A DNA stretch of 50,732 bases from Nitrosomonas sp. GTDB taxonomy: Bacteria > Pseudomonadota > Gammaproteobacteria > Burkholderiales > Nitrosomonadaceae. A program made the position numbers and the translations under genes. This document shows positions 9,801 to 17,690 of this stretch, piece by piece (within the stretch, counting starts at the first letter, position 1; every line of letters begins with the position of its first letter). The stretch spans positions 1-50,732 of the forward strand of contig SSFV01000001.1 in NCBI GenBank assembly GCA_008015565.1, in the 5' to 3' direction. The notes under the pieces are model-generated. The model saw only the letters and a list, made by a program, of their open reading frames with translations, was not told where the DNA came from and searched no databases.

Positions 9801-10482
9801 AAGGTACTTTTCGTTCCCATGTTTTTATCTGAGGCAGGAAATCTTCACGGAAGGAAAGAACAATGCGATAGCGCTGGGATAGTAGATCCAGGTTAGACCG
9901 CCTGGAACCCGATGCCGCGCTCGCGATTTCAGGTGGAATACGGTTTTCGATCAAATCCGCCAAGCTATCGGAGACTTGCTGAATGAGTTCGGCGTTATTA
10001 TTACCGCTACGCGAAAAAATCTCTTCAAACTGGTCGAATATCAGCACTGGAGTAAGGAGAAAATTTTCCTGGCTCCAGAATTCGAGATCCTTGCGGTGTA
10101 GATACTCCCATAAACTCTCATCATCGCCAGGTAAAGGATAATCCGCTTGTACACTATCAAGTTCCTCTTTGAGAAATTGCATGACTTGCTGGAGTGGTGA
10201 GTGACTGGCTGTAGCCGAGAAGTCAATTCGTAAGTGAATGGGCAAGTAGTGCTCCGCCCTCAGCAACGGATACAACCCCGCCTGCAACAATGAAGTCTTG
10301 CCCAGTCCGGATTTACTGTATATGACTGTTAATGGCGCTAGCCGAATCAGCCGCAAGGCCTCGGCAGCCTCTTCGTTGCGCCCAAAAAAGAAATCCCTGG
10401 AGTCTTCATCATAAGAATCTAAGCCAGGCCATGGGTTTTGGCTACTTAGTTTTTTTGTGAGGTTACTCGAAGATCCTTTCAT
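6883..10482 (-). CDS. STAND-family ATPase with long TPR-like C-terminus (candidate defence sensor)
   Basis: A 1199-residue protein. Residues 16-35 (NPWPGLDSYDEDSRDFFFGR) are the hallmark entry of the nSTAND1 domain. The P-loop is SKSGLGKT (56-63), with Ser where the first Gly usually is, and Walker B is LIFDQFEEIF (147-156). A winged-helix-like region follows to about 400, then a Gln/Ala/Glu-rich coiled coil (about 415-465), then about 700 residues of helical, TPR-like repeats. STAND proteins are signal-dependent switches: the repeat tail senses a trigger and the ATPase oligomerises. This one carries no effector domain. The SIR2-like/TIR gene upstream overlaps it by 4 nt (ATGA), so the pair is translationally coupled. 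The layout resembles bacterial NLR-like immunity with the effector on a separate chain, but the trigger is unknown. Confidence 0.85.
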   Translation of the reverse strand: MKGSSSNLTKKLSSQNPWPGLDSYDEDSRDFFFGRNEEAAEALRLIRLAPLTVIYSKSGLGKTSLLQAGLYPLLRAEHYLPIHLRIDFSATASHSPLQQVMQFLKEELDSVQADYPLPGDDESLWEYLHRKDLEFWSQENFLLTPVLIFDQFEEIFSRSGNNNAELIQQVSDSLADLIENRIPPEIASAASGSRRSNLDLLSQRYRIVLSFREDFLPQIKTWERKVPSLLRNYLRLEPMSRQHAIEVVEQAGKAILCEGVAPFIVDFVGKLDQKGGATDPTNVTIEPVLLSLFCYQLNRRRIPGSLIDEMLVLEAGQDILDRFYQEALDDPAVKGPPEVANFIEDYLIQGDHFRGNYPEEEALDENLLTRTQLSVLTDKHRLLRIVPYQDTLRVELIHDRLVPVVRKSRDERKFKQHQEEQEHLIRKAQAEAIQMKRANQLAEAAQQQAETAQHQAEGLLGFLLGEQFLGEIRDVGRSTMLQQVQKEVESYLNNSTQSPALIRGLALRNAGDLERTRGSLSKSVTFFEEALAALESSPDTLIRAREIARTRERIGEALADQGYVSQALEHYTSTAKDWRQVTASVEIELSDCTRLASSLVRAAQLKYRMGQATLAHKDLNQAFNIITTMPFGPHGPVVNRGEAYPDAKVLEVLSEAFLLRGMILGAQEDNERAVRLANEARKLSPASASPIQQKAVAFASLANSKLIENPQYALQDYREVLAEFEILRRRDPTNRLWEREQAAVQLLIADSIAGCYQSKRKDCKAISLLEAEVTSLKAIKTLKILTELDPSNISWQRDLGWAQRVRAKVLSVQTRPTERLEALQESEQSYRTTVPDHSDAEWVWALGSTLTDQSWALADLKKWPEAKATLQKVITLYGQFKKEFESQGDNLIIVNYLRNARTEEAKLLRKAGDKTDADLADKEQKQLEEQASSLYRNLTEYNEQKTAKLDTAHSTGVNQGAKLFEEGNYAAALREFNAAKATMQEYLGLQPAAFKGYEDLYNVLCWIQVTQEKLGNPMEADVLNIKANMASIAALFHTEPDYGNLAVATAKRGIAKYHYKINRLDLALDAISPAIVVMEPITQKDKKNMQLLEELSNTYYGQSLILRKAGKATWEEVIRIGIAYIKHATSIDKKNSKHLNLLGFYQKYLADSLDVDGLKKKALVEYRLALKAYQQAAKLSPSDDTAQQGIRELEELGIR

Positions 10483-11858
10483 GATTGCATGCTCCCTCGT
10501 CGAGCAATACGCACTAAGTCTCTCAGCTTTTTAGCAAATGCTTCATCTGGCTGTCCCTCTGGCGCGTAAGCAAAGTTCAGGTGTTCGTCGGCCCACACCC
10601 GAGCCGATTTAGCAGTGTAATTTTCTGGAACAAATTCGGAGTCGATCACAACTGGGAAAATATACTCGTAATTCATTTCTTTCAGACGTTGGGTTGCCTC
10701 ACCCCATTCGCTGAAGACAAAGGCTTGTTCACGTTGATTGCATGCTTGCGAGAGAAGTGGCAGAAAATAACGGCAATTTCGAATGCCGTCGAGAATATGG
10801 CGTTGATAGTCCTGTCCCGGCTCGAGCGTCTTGCGGTCAAACCATACCTCACTATCAGCGATGCCCAGTCCGAGTAGCGATTGATACAGCCTTTCTGCTC
10901 GAGGAAGGTCTGTTTTTCTTGAATAACTGATGAAAAACATTGTCTTGCGTGGAGGGATATCGTGAATGACATGTGCACTCTCTTGCATAGGAGTACCATA
11001 CTCCTTCAGCCAGCGCCGGTGTAGTTCAGCAACAAACTCAACGGGCGATAGATCCGAAAGAATCTCGGTTCCTCCTCCATATCTGTTCAGGAAACGAGTG
11101 AAATTTTCCTCCGGCTGCAACTGTTCAATTAACCAAGAGCGCCTGTAATTCTCAGAAAGCCGTTTCTGATTGGTTGCGCGCAAGAAAAAGCGACTCAACC
11201 ATTCTGGAAAATTACATCCGATCAATAGCAAATTGCGTTGTTGTAGTTCACCGAGAAATGTGCCAAATATCTGGCGACCGTAAGCAATCATATTATGTGC
11301 ATATTCAAGTACATCCTCGTCATGAATTGCAAACATAGGTGCAGAGCGCGATTTACCGAAAAGATACAATACGTTTACTTCTCCCGAGCGTGTCTGCCAG
11401 CCTGGAAGCAAGTCCCTCCCTTCACTGGTCGGTAGATTAGGCGAATGGATCAACTCGTTTACAGCGCAACGCTGTCTTAGGCTGCGGGCGAGCAGATCAT
11501 CTGAAGTCAGTGTTACGAAAAGGCGAAAGTGAGCGATCTCAGCTAACTGCCGAATTGGCGCCGGTACCACAAAATCTTTGGCCTCGGTTACTGCATGAAT
11601 TGCTTCATGTACTGCATCGTAAAGATCCTGCTGGCCAATGCTCCCCTTCAGCTGTGAGACTACCTCGTTGAGTTCACGGAACGGAGATAAAGGTAATTCA
11701 CCAGCATCTTTTCCACAATCCTTTAAGAGCCGCGCAGCGATCTGTGCCTGAAGGGACGTCCGTCCGTCAGCCCCCACCAGCAATCGAGACCCGATGATCG
11801 GAACGACATTGTTCTCTCCAATATTATTCATCAGTTTCTTCCACGCTGATTCGTTCAT
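10479..11858 (-). CDS. SIR2-like / TIR domain protein (candidate NAD-targeting effector)
   Basis: The protein has 459 residues. The N-terminal part (about 10-285) has a SIR2-like outline: VPIIGSRLL (19-27), TLTSDDLLAR (116-124), LYLFGKS (164-170), LLIGCNFPEW (211-220). The positions that normally carry the catalytic Asn (TTNYD-type motif) and His (LHG-type motif) read Ser and Phe, so this module is probably inactive. The C-terminal TIR domain (about 305-430) starts with FFISYSRKTD (308-317) and contains WFDRKTLEPGQDY and Glu384 in VFSEWGE, a candidate catalytic Glu. TIR enzymes in bacterial immunity hydrolyse or cyclise NAD+. A strong GGGGGA ribosome site precedes the ATG. It is the first gene of the pair with the STAND ATPase. 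Confidence 0.85.
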   Translation of the reverse strand: MNESAWKKLMNNIGENNVVPIIGSRLLVGADGRTSLQAQIAARLLKDCGKDAGELPLSPFRELNEVVSQLKGSIGQQDLYDAVHEAIHAVTEAKDFVVPAPIRQLAEIAHFRLFVTLTSDDLLARSLRQRCAVNELIHSPNLPTSEGRDLLPGWQTRSGEVNVLYLFGKSRSAPMFAIHDEDVLEYAHNMIAYGRQIFGTFLGELQQRNLLLIGCNFPEWLSRFFLRATNQKRLSENYRRSWLIEQLQPEENFTRFLNRYGGGTEILSDLSPVEFVAELHRRWLKEYGTPMQESAHVIHDIPPRKTMFFISYSRKTDLPRAERLYQSLLGLGIADSEVWFDRKTLEPGQDYQRHILDGIRNCRYFLPLLSQACNQREQAFVFSEWGEATQRLKEMNYEYIFPVVIDSEFVPENYTAKSARVWADEHLNFAYAPEGQPDEAFAKKLRDLVRIARRGSMQS

Positions 11859-12181
11859 ATCTTCCCCCAGTTATTGTCAAGCAGTTTTTTCAAACGGTAT
11901 TGTGAAGTTATGTTACTGATAAATTGTATAAATGCGAAAAGCATTATCGTAAGTCATCATTGCGTATCAGCAATAGTAGATGCTAATCGGAAACATCCTT
12001 AAAATGCGATTTAAGTTAATGATAAACAATCTTCCTTTAAAGAAAATAGTAAACCGATTCAGGGCAATTTTCTAGTTGGAAAATGAGATATGTTGATTTT
12101 TTTGAAGTCTAAAATTTAGTAGGAAAGAATATGAAATGTGCTGTCAAAAATGAAGTCCCGGGTTAAGCAGAACTGTTGTTT

Positions 12182-12420
12182 AACAGTATCACAATTCAGA
12201 ACAGTATGATCGGCAAGGGCTATTGCCTTGATAGTATTTTTGTTGAACCATTATGGCGTACAGTAAAGTATGAGTGCATGTATACTGAAGCTAAAGTATT
12301 TAGTGATTTAAAGGAGATAAGGTAGAGTTTGATTCAGTTGTTGGCAGTATAATCAGGTGCTTTCATCGATGGTTCATAACGAAATGCTGGATAAAGTGTG
12401 TTGTTATGACAAAACAATTC
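12182..12420 (+). pseudogene. IS3-family transposase (OrfB, integrase) C-terminal remnant
   Basis: Between the defence pair and the M48 gene, 11859-12601 holds no intact gene. From 12182 the plus strand translates to a run containing MIGKGYCLDSIFVEPLWRTV, which matches the conserved C-terminal block of IS3-type integrases (GKG..DN.FVERLWR.LKYE..Y..A). It hits a TAG at 12323. Shifting frame, the typical YNQ block continues from about 12349 (YNQVLSSMVHNEMLDKV), so there is at least one nonsense codon and one frameshift. I found no inverted repeats or DDE N-terminus. The element is a small fossil and supports past mobile-element activity at the edge of island 1. Confidence 0.75.
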
Positions 12421-12601
12421 GTCAGATTATTGCCGAGCTTAATTCTACTCGTCGGTTGCATAGTTGATAGGAGCCACTTCAAGGAATAAAGGATTGTGAA
12501 ATCAACTTGTTCAAAAAACTGATGTAGCACTTTATACAGAACCAATAAAATGATTTTTATGAAAATTTTAAAGGCTTTTTATTCCAAATAACCCTAATGT
12601 A

Positions 12602-13870
12602 ATGATTCTTACTATGCACACATTTACATTGATTTTTCTTACTGCATTATTGCTGACAGCAGTCACGCAAATTTGGCTGTCAATAAGGCATATTCGCCAT
12701 GTGCGCGCACATCAGGATAAAGTGCCGGAGGAGTTTTCCAGCCAAATCAGCTTAACGGATCACCAAAAAGCTGCGGATTACACTTGTGCAAAAACTCGTG
12801 CGGGATATCCGGGTATTTTGCTGCATGTTGCGCTTTTATTGGCATTCACGCTAGGCGGCGGCTTGAATTTACTCAGCGATTTTTGGTCAGCTTGGATAGA
12901 TGAGCCATTGGCACATGGCATGGCGCTGATTATCAGCACCTTTTTTTTAATGAGCGTTGCCGAAATTCCCTTAAGTTATTACCGCATTTTTGTGATCGAG
13001 GAACAGTACGGTTTTAATAAAATGACTCCGGCAATGTTTTTTGCCGATCTTTTGAAACAAGCGGCATTAGGCTTGTTGCTTGGAGCGCCTCTATTATTAT
13101 GTGTGCTCTGGCTGATGGAAAAAATGGGAGAGAGCTGGTGGCTCTATGTATGGCTAGCATGGATAGCGTTTAATTTATTCGTTCTGGCGATTTTTCCAAC
13201 CTGGATTGCGCCGCTGTTCAATAAATTCACGCCGCTTGAGGATGCGAGTCTCAAGTCTCGCATCGAGCAATTGATGAACAAGTGCGGTTTCAAAGCGAGC
13301 GGTTTATTCGTCATGGACGGTTCGCGACGCAGTAATCACGGTAATGCTTATTTCACCGGCTTTGGTAAAACCAAGCGTATTGTGTTTTTTGACACCTTAC
13401 TATCTCGTTTGAATCCGGCTGAAATCGAAGCAGTACTGGCGCATGAATTGGGGCATTTTAAGCATCGGCATGTCATTAAACGCATTGCGATATCGTTTTT
13501 AATGAGCCTGGCTTTTCTTTGGATGCTTGGCTATCTAATGGAACAACGCTGGTTTTATGAGGGGTTGGGAGTCTCGGTATCAGCCGTGCCGTCAACGGCT
13601 ATGGCATTGTTGTTGTTTTTCTTGGTGATGCCGGTATTCACATTCCTGCTGCATCCGTTATCCAGTATTTATTCACGCAAGCATGAGTTTGAGGCCGATG
13701 CTTATGCCGCGCAAAATTCATCGGCGGATGATTTGATTCATGCATTGGTTAAACTCTATCAGGACAATGCTGCGACGCTTACGCCGGATCCGTTGCATTC
13801 CGCTTTTTATGATTCACATCCGCCAGCATCGATCCGTGTGGCGCATTTACAAAGTCAGGGGCAAGCATGA
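12602..13870 (+). CDS. M48 family membrane metallopeptidase (Ste24/CAAX-protease type)
   Basis: The 422-residue product has several membrane helices (around residues 5-25, 70-90, 105-125, 150-175, 180-200, 300-320, 335-355). The zinc motif HELGHFKHRH (about 280-289) and the downstream Glu-bearing segment KHEFEADAYAAQ (about 360-371) are both present. The N-terminal half with the YRIFVIEEQYGFNKMTP signature is that of bacterial Ste24-like peptidases rather than the shorter HtpX. It probably takes part in membrane-protein quality control. The start ATG at 12602 lacks a clear ribosome site, and an ATG at 12614 is an alternative. Its stop overlaps the next gene (ATGA). Confidence 0.9.
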   Translation: MILTMHTFTLIFLTALLLTAVTQIWLSIRHIRHVRAHQDKVPEEFSSQISLTDHQKAADYTCAKTRAGYPGILLHVALLLAFTLGGGLNLLSDFWSAWIDEPLAHGMALIISTFFLMSVAEIPLSYYRIFVIEEQYGFNKMTPAMFFADLLKQAALGLLLGAPLLLCVLWLMEKMGESWWLYVWLAWIAFNLFVLAIFPTWIAPLFNKFTPLEDASLKSRIEQLMNKCGFKASGLFVMDGSRRSNHGNAYFTGFGKTKRIVFFDTLLSRLNPAEIEAVLAHELGHFKHRHVIKRIAISFLMSLAFLWMLGYLMEQRWFYEGLGVSVSAVPSTAMALLLFFLVMPVFTFLLHPLSSIYSRKHEFEADAYAAQNSSADDLIHALVKLYQDNAATLTPDPLHSAFYDSHPPASIRVAHLQSQGQA

Positions 13871-14208
13871 GCAATAACGTATGTGATTTAACCGCGAAGC
13901 AGTGTAAACCGTGCGAAGGCGGTATTCCGCCGCTTCCGGACTCTGAAGCGGTTGCTTTTTTGCAGCAACTGGAAGGCTGGCAACGGCAAGACAAGCACAT
14001 CAGCAAAACCTACGCATTTAAAAATTACTATCAAACTATGGCCTTTGTGAATGCGGTGGCATGGATTTCACATCGCGAGGATCACCATCCGGATATGCTG
14101 GTCGGTTACAATCAATGCGTGGTTACGTATACCACCCACGCGATTGGCGGGTTGTCGGAAAATGATTTTATCTGTGCGGCTAAAATCGATAAGTTTTTCA
14201 CAATTTGA
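13867..14208 (+). CDS. phhB: pterin-4a-carbinolamine dehydratase
   Basis: A 113-residue PCD/DCoH fold protein. The active-site motif EDHHPDM (about residues 72-78) and the conserved C-terminal THAIGGLSENDFICAAKID are present. It dehydrates 4a-hydroxytetrahydrobiopterin-type intermediates. No aromatic amino acid hydroxylase lies nearby, so it may serve another pterin role, for example molybdopterin-related as proposed for some bacteria. The N-terminal 25 residues are Cys-rich (CDLTAKQCKPC). It is coupled to the M48 gene upstream and rsgA downstream by 4-nt overlaps. Confidence 0.92.
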   Translation: MSNNVCDLTAKQCKPCEGGIPPLPDSEAVAFLQQLEGWQRQDKHISKTYAFKNYYQTMAFVNAVAWISHREDHHPDMLVGYNQCVVTYTTHAIGGLSENDFICAAKIDKFFTI

Positions 14209-15098
14209 GTATTTTCCGTAAAAAAGCCGGGCCGCAAACAGAGAGCCTAATCGGATTAGTAGTTGCCGCATTTGGCCGGCATTTTTCGGTTAAAACATCA
14301 AGCGGTGAAATAATTTCCTGTGTTATGCGCGGCAAGAAAGGTGGCATCGCTTGCGGCGATCGGGTGGAATACCAGCTTACTACTACCGGGCAAGGTGTGA
14401 TCGAGGCGGTTAAGCCGCGTAGTTCAAAGTTGTACCGCAGCGATGCATTCAAGGAAAAAATCATCGCTGCCAATGTAACGCAAGTGATTATCGTAATAGC
14501 GGCGATTCCGAGTTTTAGTGAGGAATTGATTAATCGCTGCTTGGTCGCGGCTGAAAGTGAGAAGATTGAAGTATTGATCGTGTTGAACAAAGCCGACTTG
14601 ATTGAACCGACACAATCGGCGATGGAAACGTTGTCGTTATACCGCAGCCTGGGTTATCGCGTACTGCCCATCAGTGCCTTACAGGATGTTTCCGCACTGC
14701 GTCCCTATTTGCAAAATCATCTAAGTGTCTTGGCCGGGCAATCCGGCATGGGAAAATCGACATTGCTGAACGCGCTGATTCCGCAAGCCCGGCGCGCTAC
14801 TGCAGAAATATCCGAAGCGCTCGATTCCGGTACTCATACCACCACGCACTCGCAGCTTTATGCATTGGATGCAAATAGCGCAATCATCGATTCTCCGGGA
14901 TTTCAGGAATTCGGACTCAATCATGTTCCAGAAGAAAACCTGGCTTGGGATTTTATCGAATTTCACCCTTATATCGGCCAGTGCAAATTCAGCAATTGCC
15001 GACATAATCAAGAGCCAGGGTGCGCAGTGGTCCAAGCAGCACAGCAAGGAAAAATCCATCCCAAAAGGCTGGATTTTTATCAACGCTTGCTGTGCTGA
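14205..15098 (+). CDS. rsgA: ribosome small subunit-dependent GTPase RsgA (TTG start)
   Basis: A 297-residue circularly permuted GTPase: an OB fold (about 15-80), then G4 NKAD, G1 GQSGMGKST and G3 DSPGFQEFG in that order, then a C-terminal zinc-binding segment (CKFSNCRHNQEPGC). RsgA matures the 30S subunit. The start is TTG at 14205, overlapping the TGA of phhB as TTGA. The first in-frame ATG lies inside the OB fold and would truncate it, so TTG is favoured. The weak start may lower expression relative to the coupled upstream genes. Confidence 0.95.
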   Translation: MSIFRKKAGPQTESLIGLVVAAFGRHFSVKTSSGEIISCVMRGKKGGIACGDRVEYQLTTTGQGVIEAVKPRSSKLYRSDAFKEKIIAANVTQVIIVIAAIPSFSEELINRCLVAAESEKIEVLIVLNKADLIEPTQSAMETLSLYRSLGYRVLPISALQDVSALRPYLQNHLSVLAGQSGMGKSTLLNALIPQARRATAEISEALDSGTHTTTHSQLYALDANSAIIDSPGFQEFGLNHVPEENLAWDFIEFHPYIGQCKFSNCRHNQEPGCAVVQAAQQGKIHPKRLDFYQRLLC

Positions 15099-15141
15099 AA
15101 ATATTCAGCTCTTAAGAACGAATCTGAAATGTCTTGGAATG

Positions 15142-15168
15142 TTACCGTATCACTGTGGGATGCGGTAA
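15142..15168. terminator. hairpin between the converging rsgA and 15.2 kb genes
   Basis: TTACCGTATC (15142-15151) and GATGCGGTAA (15159-15168) form a 10-bp stem with one T-G wobble and a 7-nt loop. It sits in the 98-nt gap between convergent genes. No clean T-run follows on either strand, so intrinsic termination is only a possibility. Confidence 0.4.
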
Positions 15169-15196
15169 GCTGATAAAATAGAGCCTGATGTAATCT

Positions 15197-15937
15197 TCAG
15201 GCAATACCGCCAACGCCTAGAAGACTCAAATCAAGGCTTCCGGTAACTTCAACTTCGCCATACCAAAATTCATTAATTAACGTTATTGTTTCATTTTTAA
15301 TCAGTTCGGCTAATTCCTGATCGCTGCGATTAGCGGGATCGTTCAATGCATCGGTTAGTAATGACCGGTATTCGTCAACGTTGCTGCCGTTATGTGCAAA
15401 ACCTTTGAGTTCATTTAATTCCGTATCATCAAGCGCTGAATATAGGTTAATCAACGTGCCATAAACCAGGGATTCAATTTTTTCATTGGTTGCAGGAACA
15501 TTATTGCCCAAATGCGGAACTCCTAGTTCGTCTGGGGTGTAGATACTATCAGCTTGTTGATAATTGAATACGGGTTCAAAAAAGAAATCGTAATCCAATG
15601 GATCAACATTTGGTTTTACCAGGTTAGCAAGGGAGGCTGCCGATAACGCATCGCTGCGCTCGTTAAACCCGACCAGACTGGCCAAGTCACCCAATTCTGA
15701 GTTAAACAAGATTTTGGTGTCTTCAAGCACTCTGCTGTCGAATCCGGAGGAGAAAAAATAATCGCTGATAATATCTGTTGAATATCCAGTGATGTCGCTG
15801 AGGTGTTGAGTAGTGATGCCGAATTCTTTGGTGGTATCCAAAATAAGCTGGGGTTGCTCAATATTCGCCAAAATAAATGCATTGGCTTCTTCAACAGTCA
15901 ATTTCAAAAATGCTAAAACTTCTTGTCCTGTGGCCAT
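15197..15937 (-). CDS. hypothetical protein, acidic, possibly secreted
   Basis: I do not recognise the family. From the ATG at 15937 (MATGQEVLAFLKLTVEEANA) the product has 246 residues. A longer reading from 16015 adds 26 hydrophobic residues, but an AAAGGTAA ribosome site favours 15937. The sequence is acidic with very few Cys or Lys. The N-terminal 60 residues look like a small helical domain (repeated short acidic/hydrophobic helices, FGITTQHLSDITGYSTDIIS). The C-terminus ends in a short aliphatic stretch (GSLDLSLLGVGGIA). The lack of a signal peptide together with such an end would fit a type I secretion substrate, but there are no RTX repeats and no transporter nearby. Gene reality is likely; function unknown. 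Confidence 0.6.
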   Translation of the reverse strand: MATGQEVLAFLKLTVEEANAFILANIEQPQLILDTTKEFGITTQHLSDITGYSTDIISDYFFSSGFDSRVLEDTKILFNSELGDLASLVGFNERSDALSAASLANLVKPNVDPLDYDFFFEPVFNYQQADSIYTPDELGVPHLGNNVPATNEKIESLVYGTLINLYSALDDTELNELKGFAHNGSNVDEYRSLLTDALNDPANRSDQELAELIKNETITLINEFWYGEVEVTGSLDLSLLGVGGIA

Positions 15938-16222
15938 TAGGTTTACCTTTAAAATAAAAAAAATTAAGTGAAAAGAATATCTATCAATTACTGATATTAT
16001 TTTTCTTTCCATCAAGGATGATTATCACAGTTTTATTAAAATGCTCTAATAAGTATAGTGTTTTGTAAGTGGCTTGCTGAAAGATAAAATTCAGCGATGA
16101 TTCTATCCTTAAACATTTATTGACGTGCGAAAAATGCTGCGGCATGATGCGCGCATCAAAAATTCAAACGGCTTTTTGTCTGTTTCCAAAGATTTTTTGT
16201 ATCCTTTAAGCTTAATCACTAC

Positions 16223-17605
16223 ATGACTATCACCCCTAATCGCCGATGGGCAATGATTGCCGGACCGCTACTGGCTGCGGCAGTGGCATTCAGCATGAAT
16301 CAATGGGGCTGGCAAACGCAAGCCTGTTGGACCGGCGCGGTGGCGGTTTTGTGTGTGGTGTGGTGGATTTTTGAGCCAATTCCTATTCCCGCCACGTCGA
16401 TCATCCCACTCGCAATTTTTCCCTTGACAGGTGTGCTGCCTCAAGAAAAAATTGCGGCGGCATATGGCAATGAATTGATTCTGTTGATGTTGGGCGGGTT
16501 TATTTTGTCAGCAGCGATGGAGCGCTCCGGGGCGCATCGCCGCATTGCATTGGGCATGGTCAATGTCATGGGTGGTCAAAGCAGCCGCCGTATTGTGCTG
16601 GGTTTTATGGTGGCGGCTGCGGCGTTGAGCATGTGGATCTCGAATACTGCGACAACGTTGATGATGCTGCCGATTGCGTTGGCGGTTATTGCGCAAAGCC
16701 CGGATAAAAAAATGGCGCTTCCGCTATTGCTGGCGATTGCTTACGGTAGTAGCATCGGCGGTTTGGGCACGCCGATCGGAACCCCGCCGAATCTGGTGTT
16801 CATGCAACAATACGAGAAATTTACAGGTACGGCCGTGAGTTTCTTGCAATGGATGAATTGGGGATTGCCGGTAGTACTGATTTTTATTCCGATAGCCGGA
16901 TTGTGGCTAACACGTAAACTCCATTACCGCGGGCTATTGACGATTCCGCCCGCAGACGCTTGGCGGCCGGAAGAACGCCGCGTGCTGATTATTTTCGCAT
17001 TGACTGCATTAGCGTGGATTACGCGCCTTGAACCCCTCGGCGGCTGGAGCGCGTGGTTAGATCTCAAAGGTGCAAACGATGCCATCGTAGCGCTAGTTGC
17101 TGTGGTTGCGTTGTTTTTGGTACCGAACGGACGCGGCGGCAGATTAATCGATTGGGAAACGGCCGAGCGCGTGCCTTGGGGGATTTTAATCCTGTTTGCG
17201 GCAGGCATTGCCATTGCGCAAGCTTTCATGGAATCCGGTTTGTCGCATGCCATCGGCGATCACTTGACAATGCTTGCCAGCTTGCATCCATTGCTGATGA
17301 TTGCCATCATCGCCTTGCTCGTCACCTTTCTCACCGAAACTACCAGCAACACCGCAACCACAATTTTATTGTTACCCATCCTCGCTTCCGCCGCGCTTGG
17401 CGCCGGGCTCGATCCAAGCCTGTTGATGGTGCCCGCCGCGATGAGCGCAAGCTGCGCTTTCATGCTGCCAGTCGCGACCGCACCCAATGCTATCGTGTTC
17501 GGTAGCGGTCACGTCACTGTCGCTAATATGGCGCGGGAAGGATTGGCATTGAATTTTATCGGCGTAGCAGTGATTACGGTGGTTTGTTATTTTTTAGTGA
17601 AGTAA
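16223..17605 (+). CDS. SLC13/DASS family anion (dicarboxylate) symporter
   Basis: A 460-residue protein with about 11-12 membrane helices. The two SNT signature motifs of the DASS family are present: WISNTATTLMMLP (about residues 133-145) and TTSNTATTILLLP (about 371-383). The sequence GTPIGTPPNLVF (about 180-191) is also typical. Members import succinate, malate, citrate or sulfate with sodium, and the exact substrate cannot be read here. It lies just before cstA in the same direction, and together they suggest an organic-acid uptake locus. Confidence 0.9.
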   Translation: MTITPNRRWAMIAGPLLAAAVAFSMNQWGWQTQACWTGAVAVLCVVWWIFEPIPIPATSIIPLAIFPLTGVLPQEKIAAAYGNELILLMLGGFILSAAMERSGAHRRIALGMVNVMGGQSSRRIVLGFMVAAAALSMWISNTATTLMMLPIALAVIAQSPDKKMALPLLLAIAYGSSIGGLGTPIGTPPNLVFMQQYEKFTGTAVSFLQWMNWGLPVVLIFIPIAGLWLTRKLHYRGLLTIPPADAWRPEERRVLIIFALTALAWITRLEPLGGWSAWLDLKGANDAIVALVAVVALFLVPNGRGGRLIDWETAERVPWGILILFAAGIAIAQAFMESGLSHAIGDHLTMLASLHPLLMIAIIALLVTFLTETTSNTATTILLLPILASAALGAGLDPSLLMVPAAMSASCAFMLPVATAPNAIVFGSGHVTVANMAREGLALNFIGVAVITVVCYFLVK

Positions 17606-17690
17606 CGAGTTAAATAAAACTAAGTGCTGGTACAAGAAATTCAATACTACAAAATTGATAAGTATTTTTCACATTTTTCGGAGAGATAAA

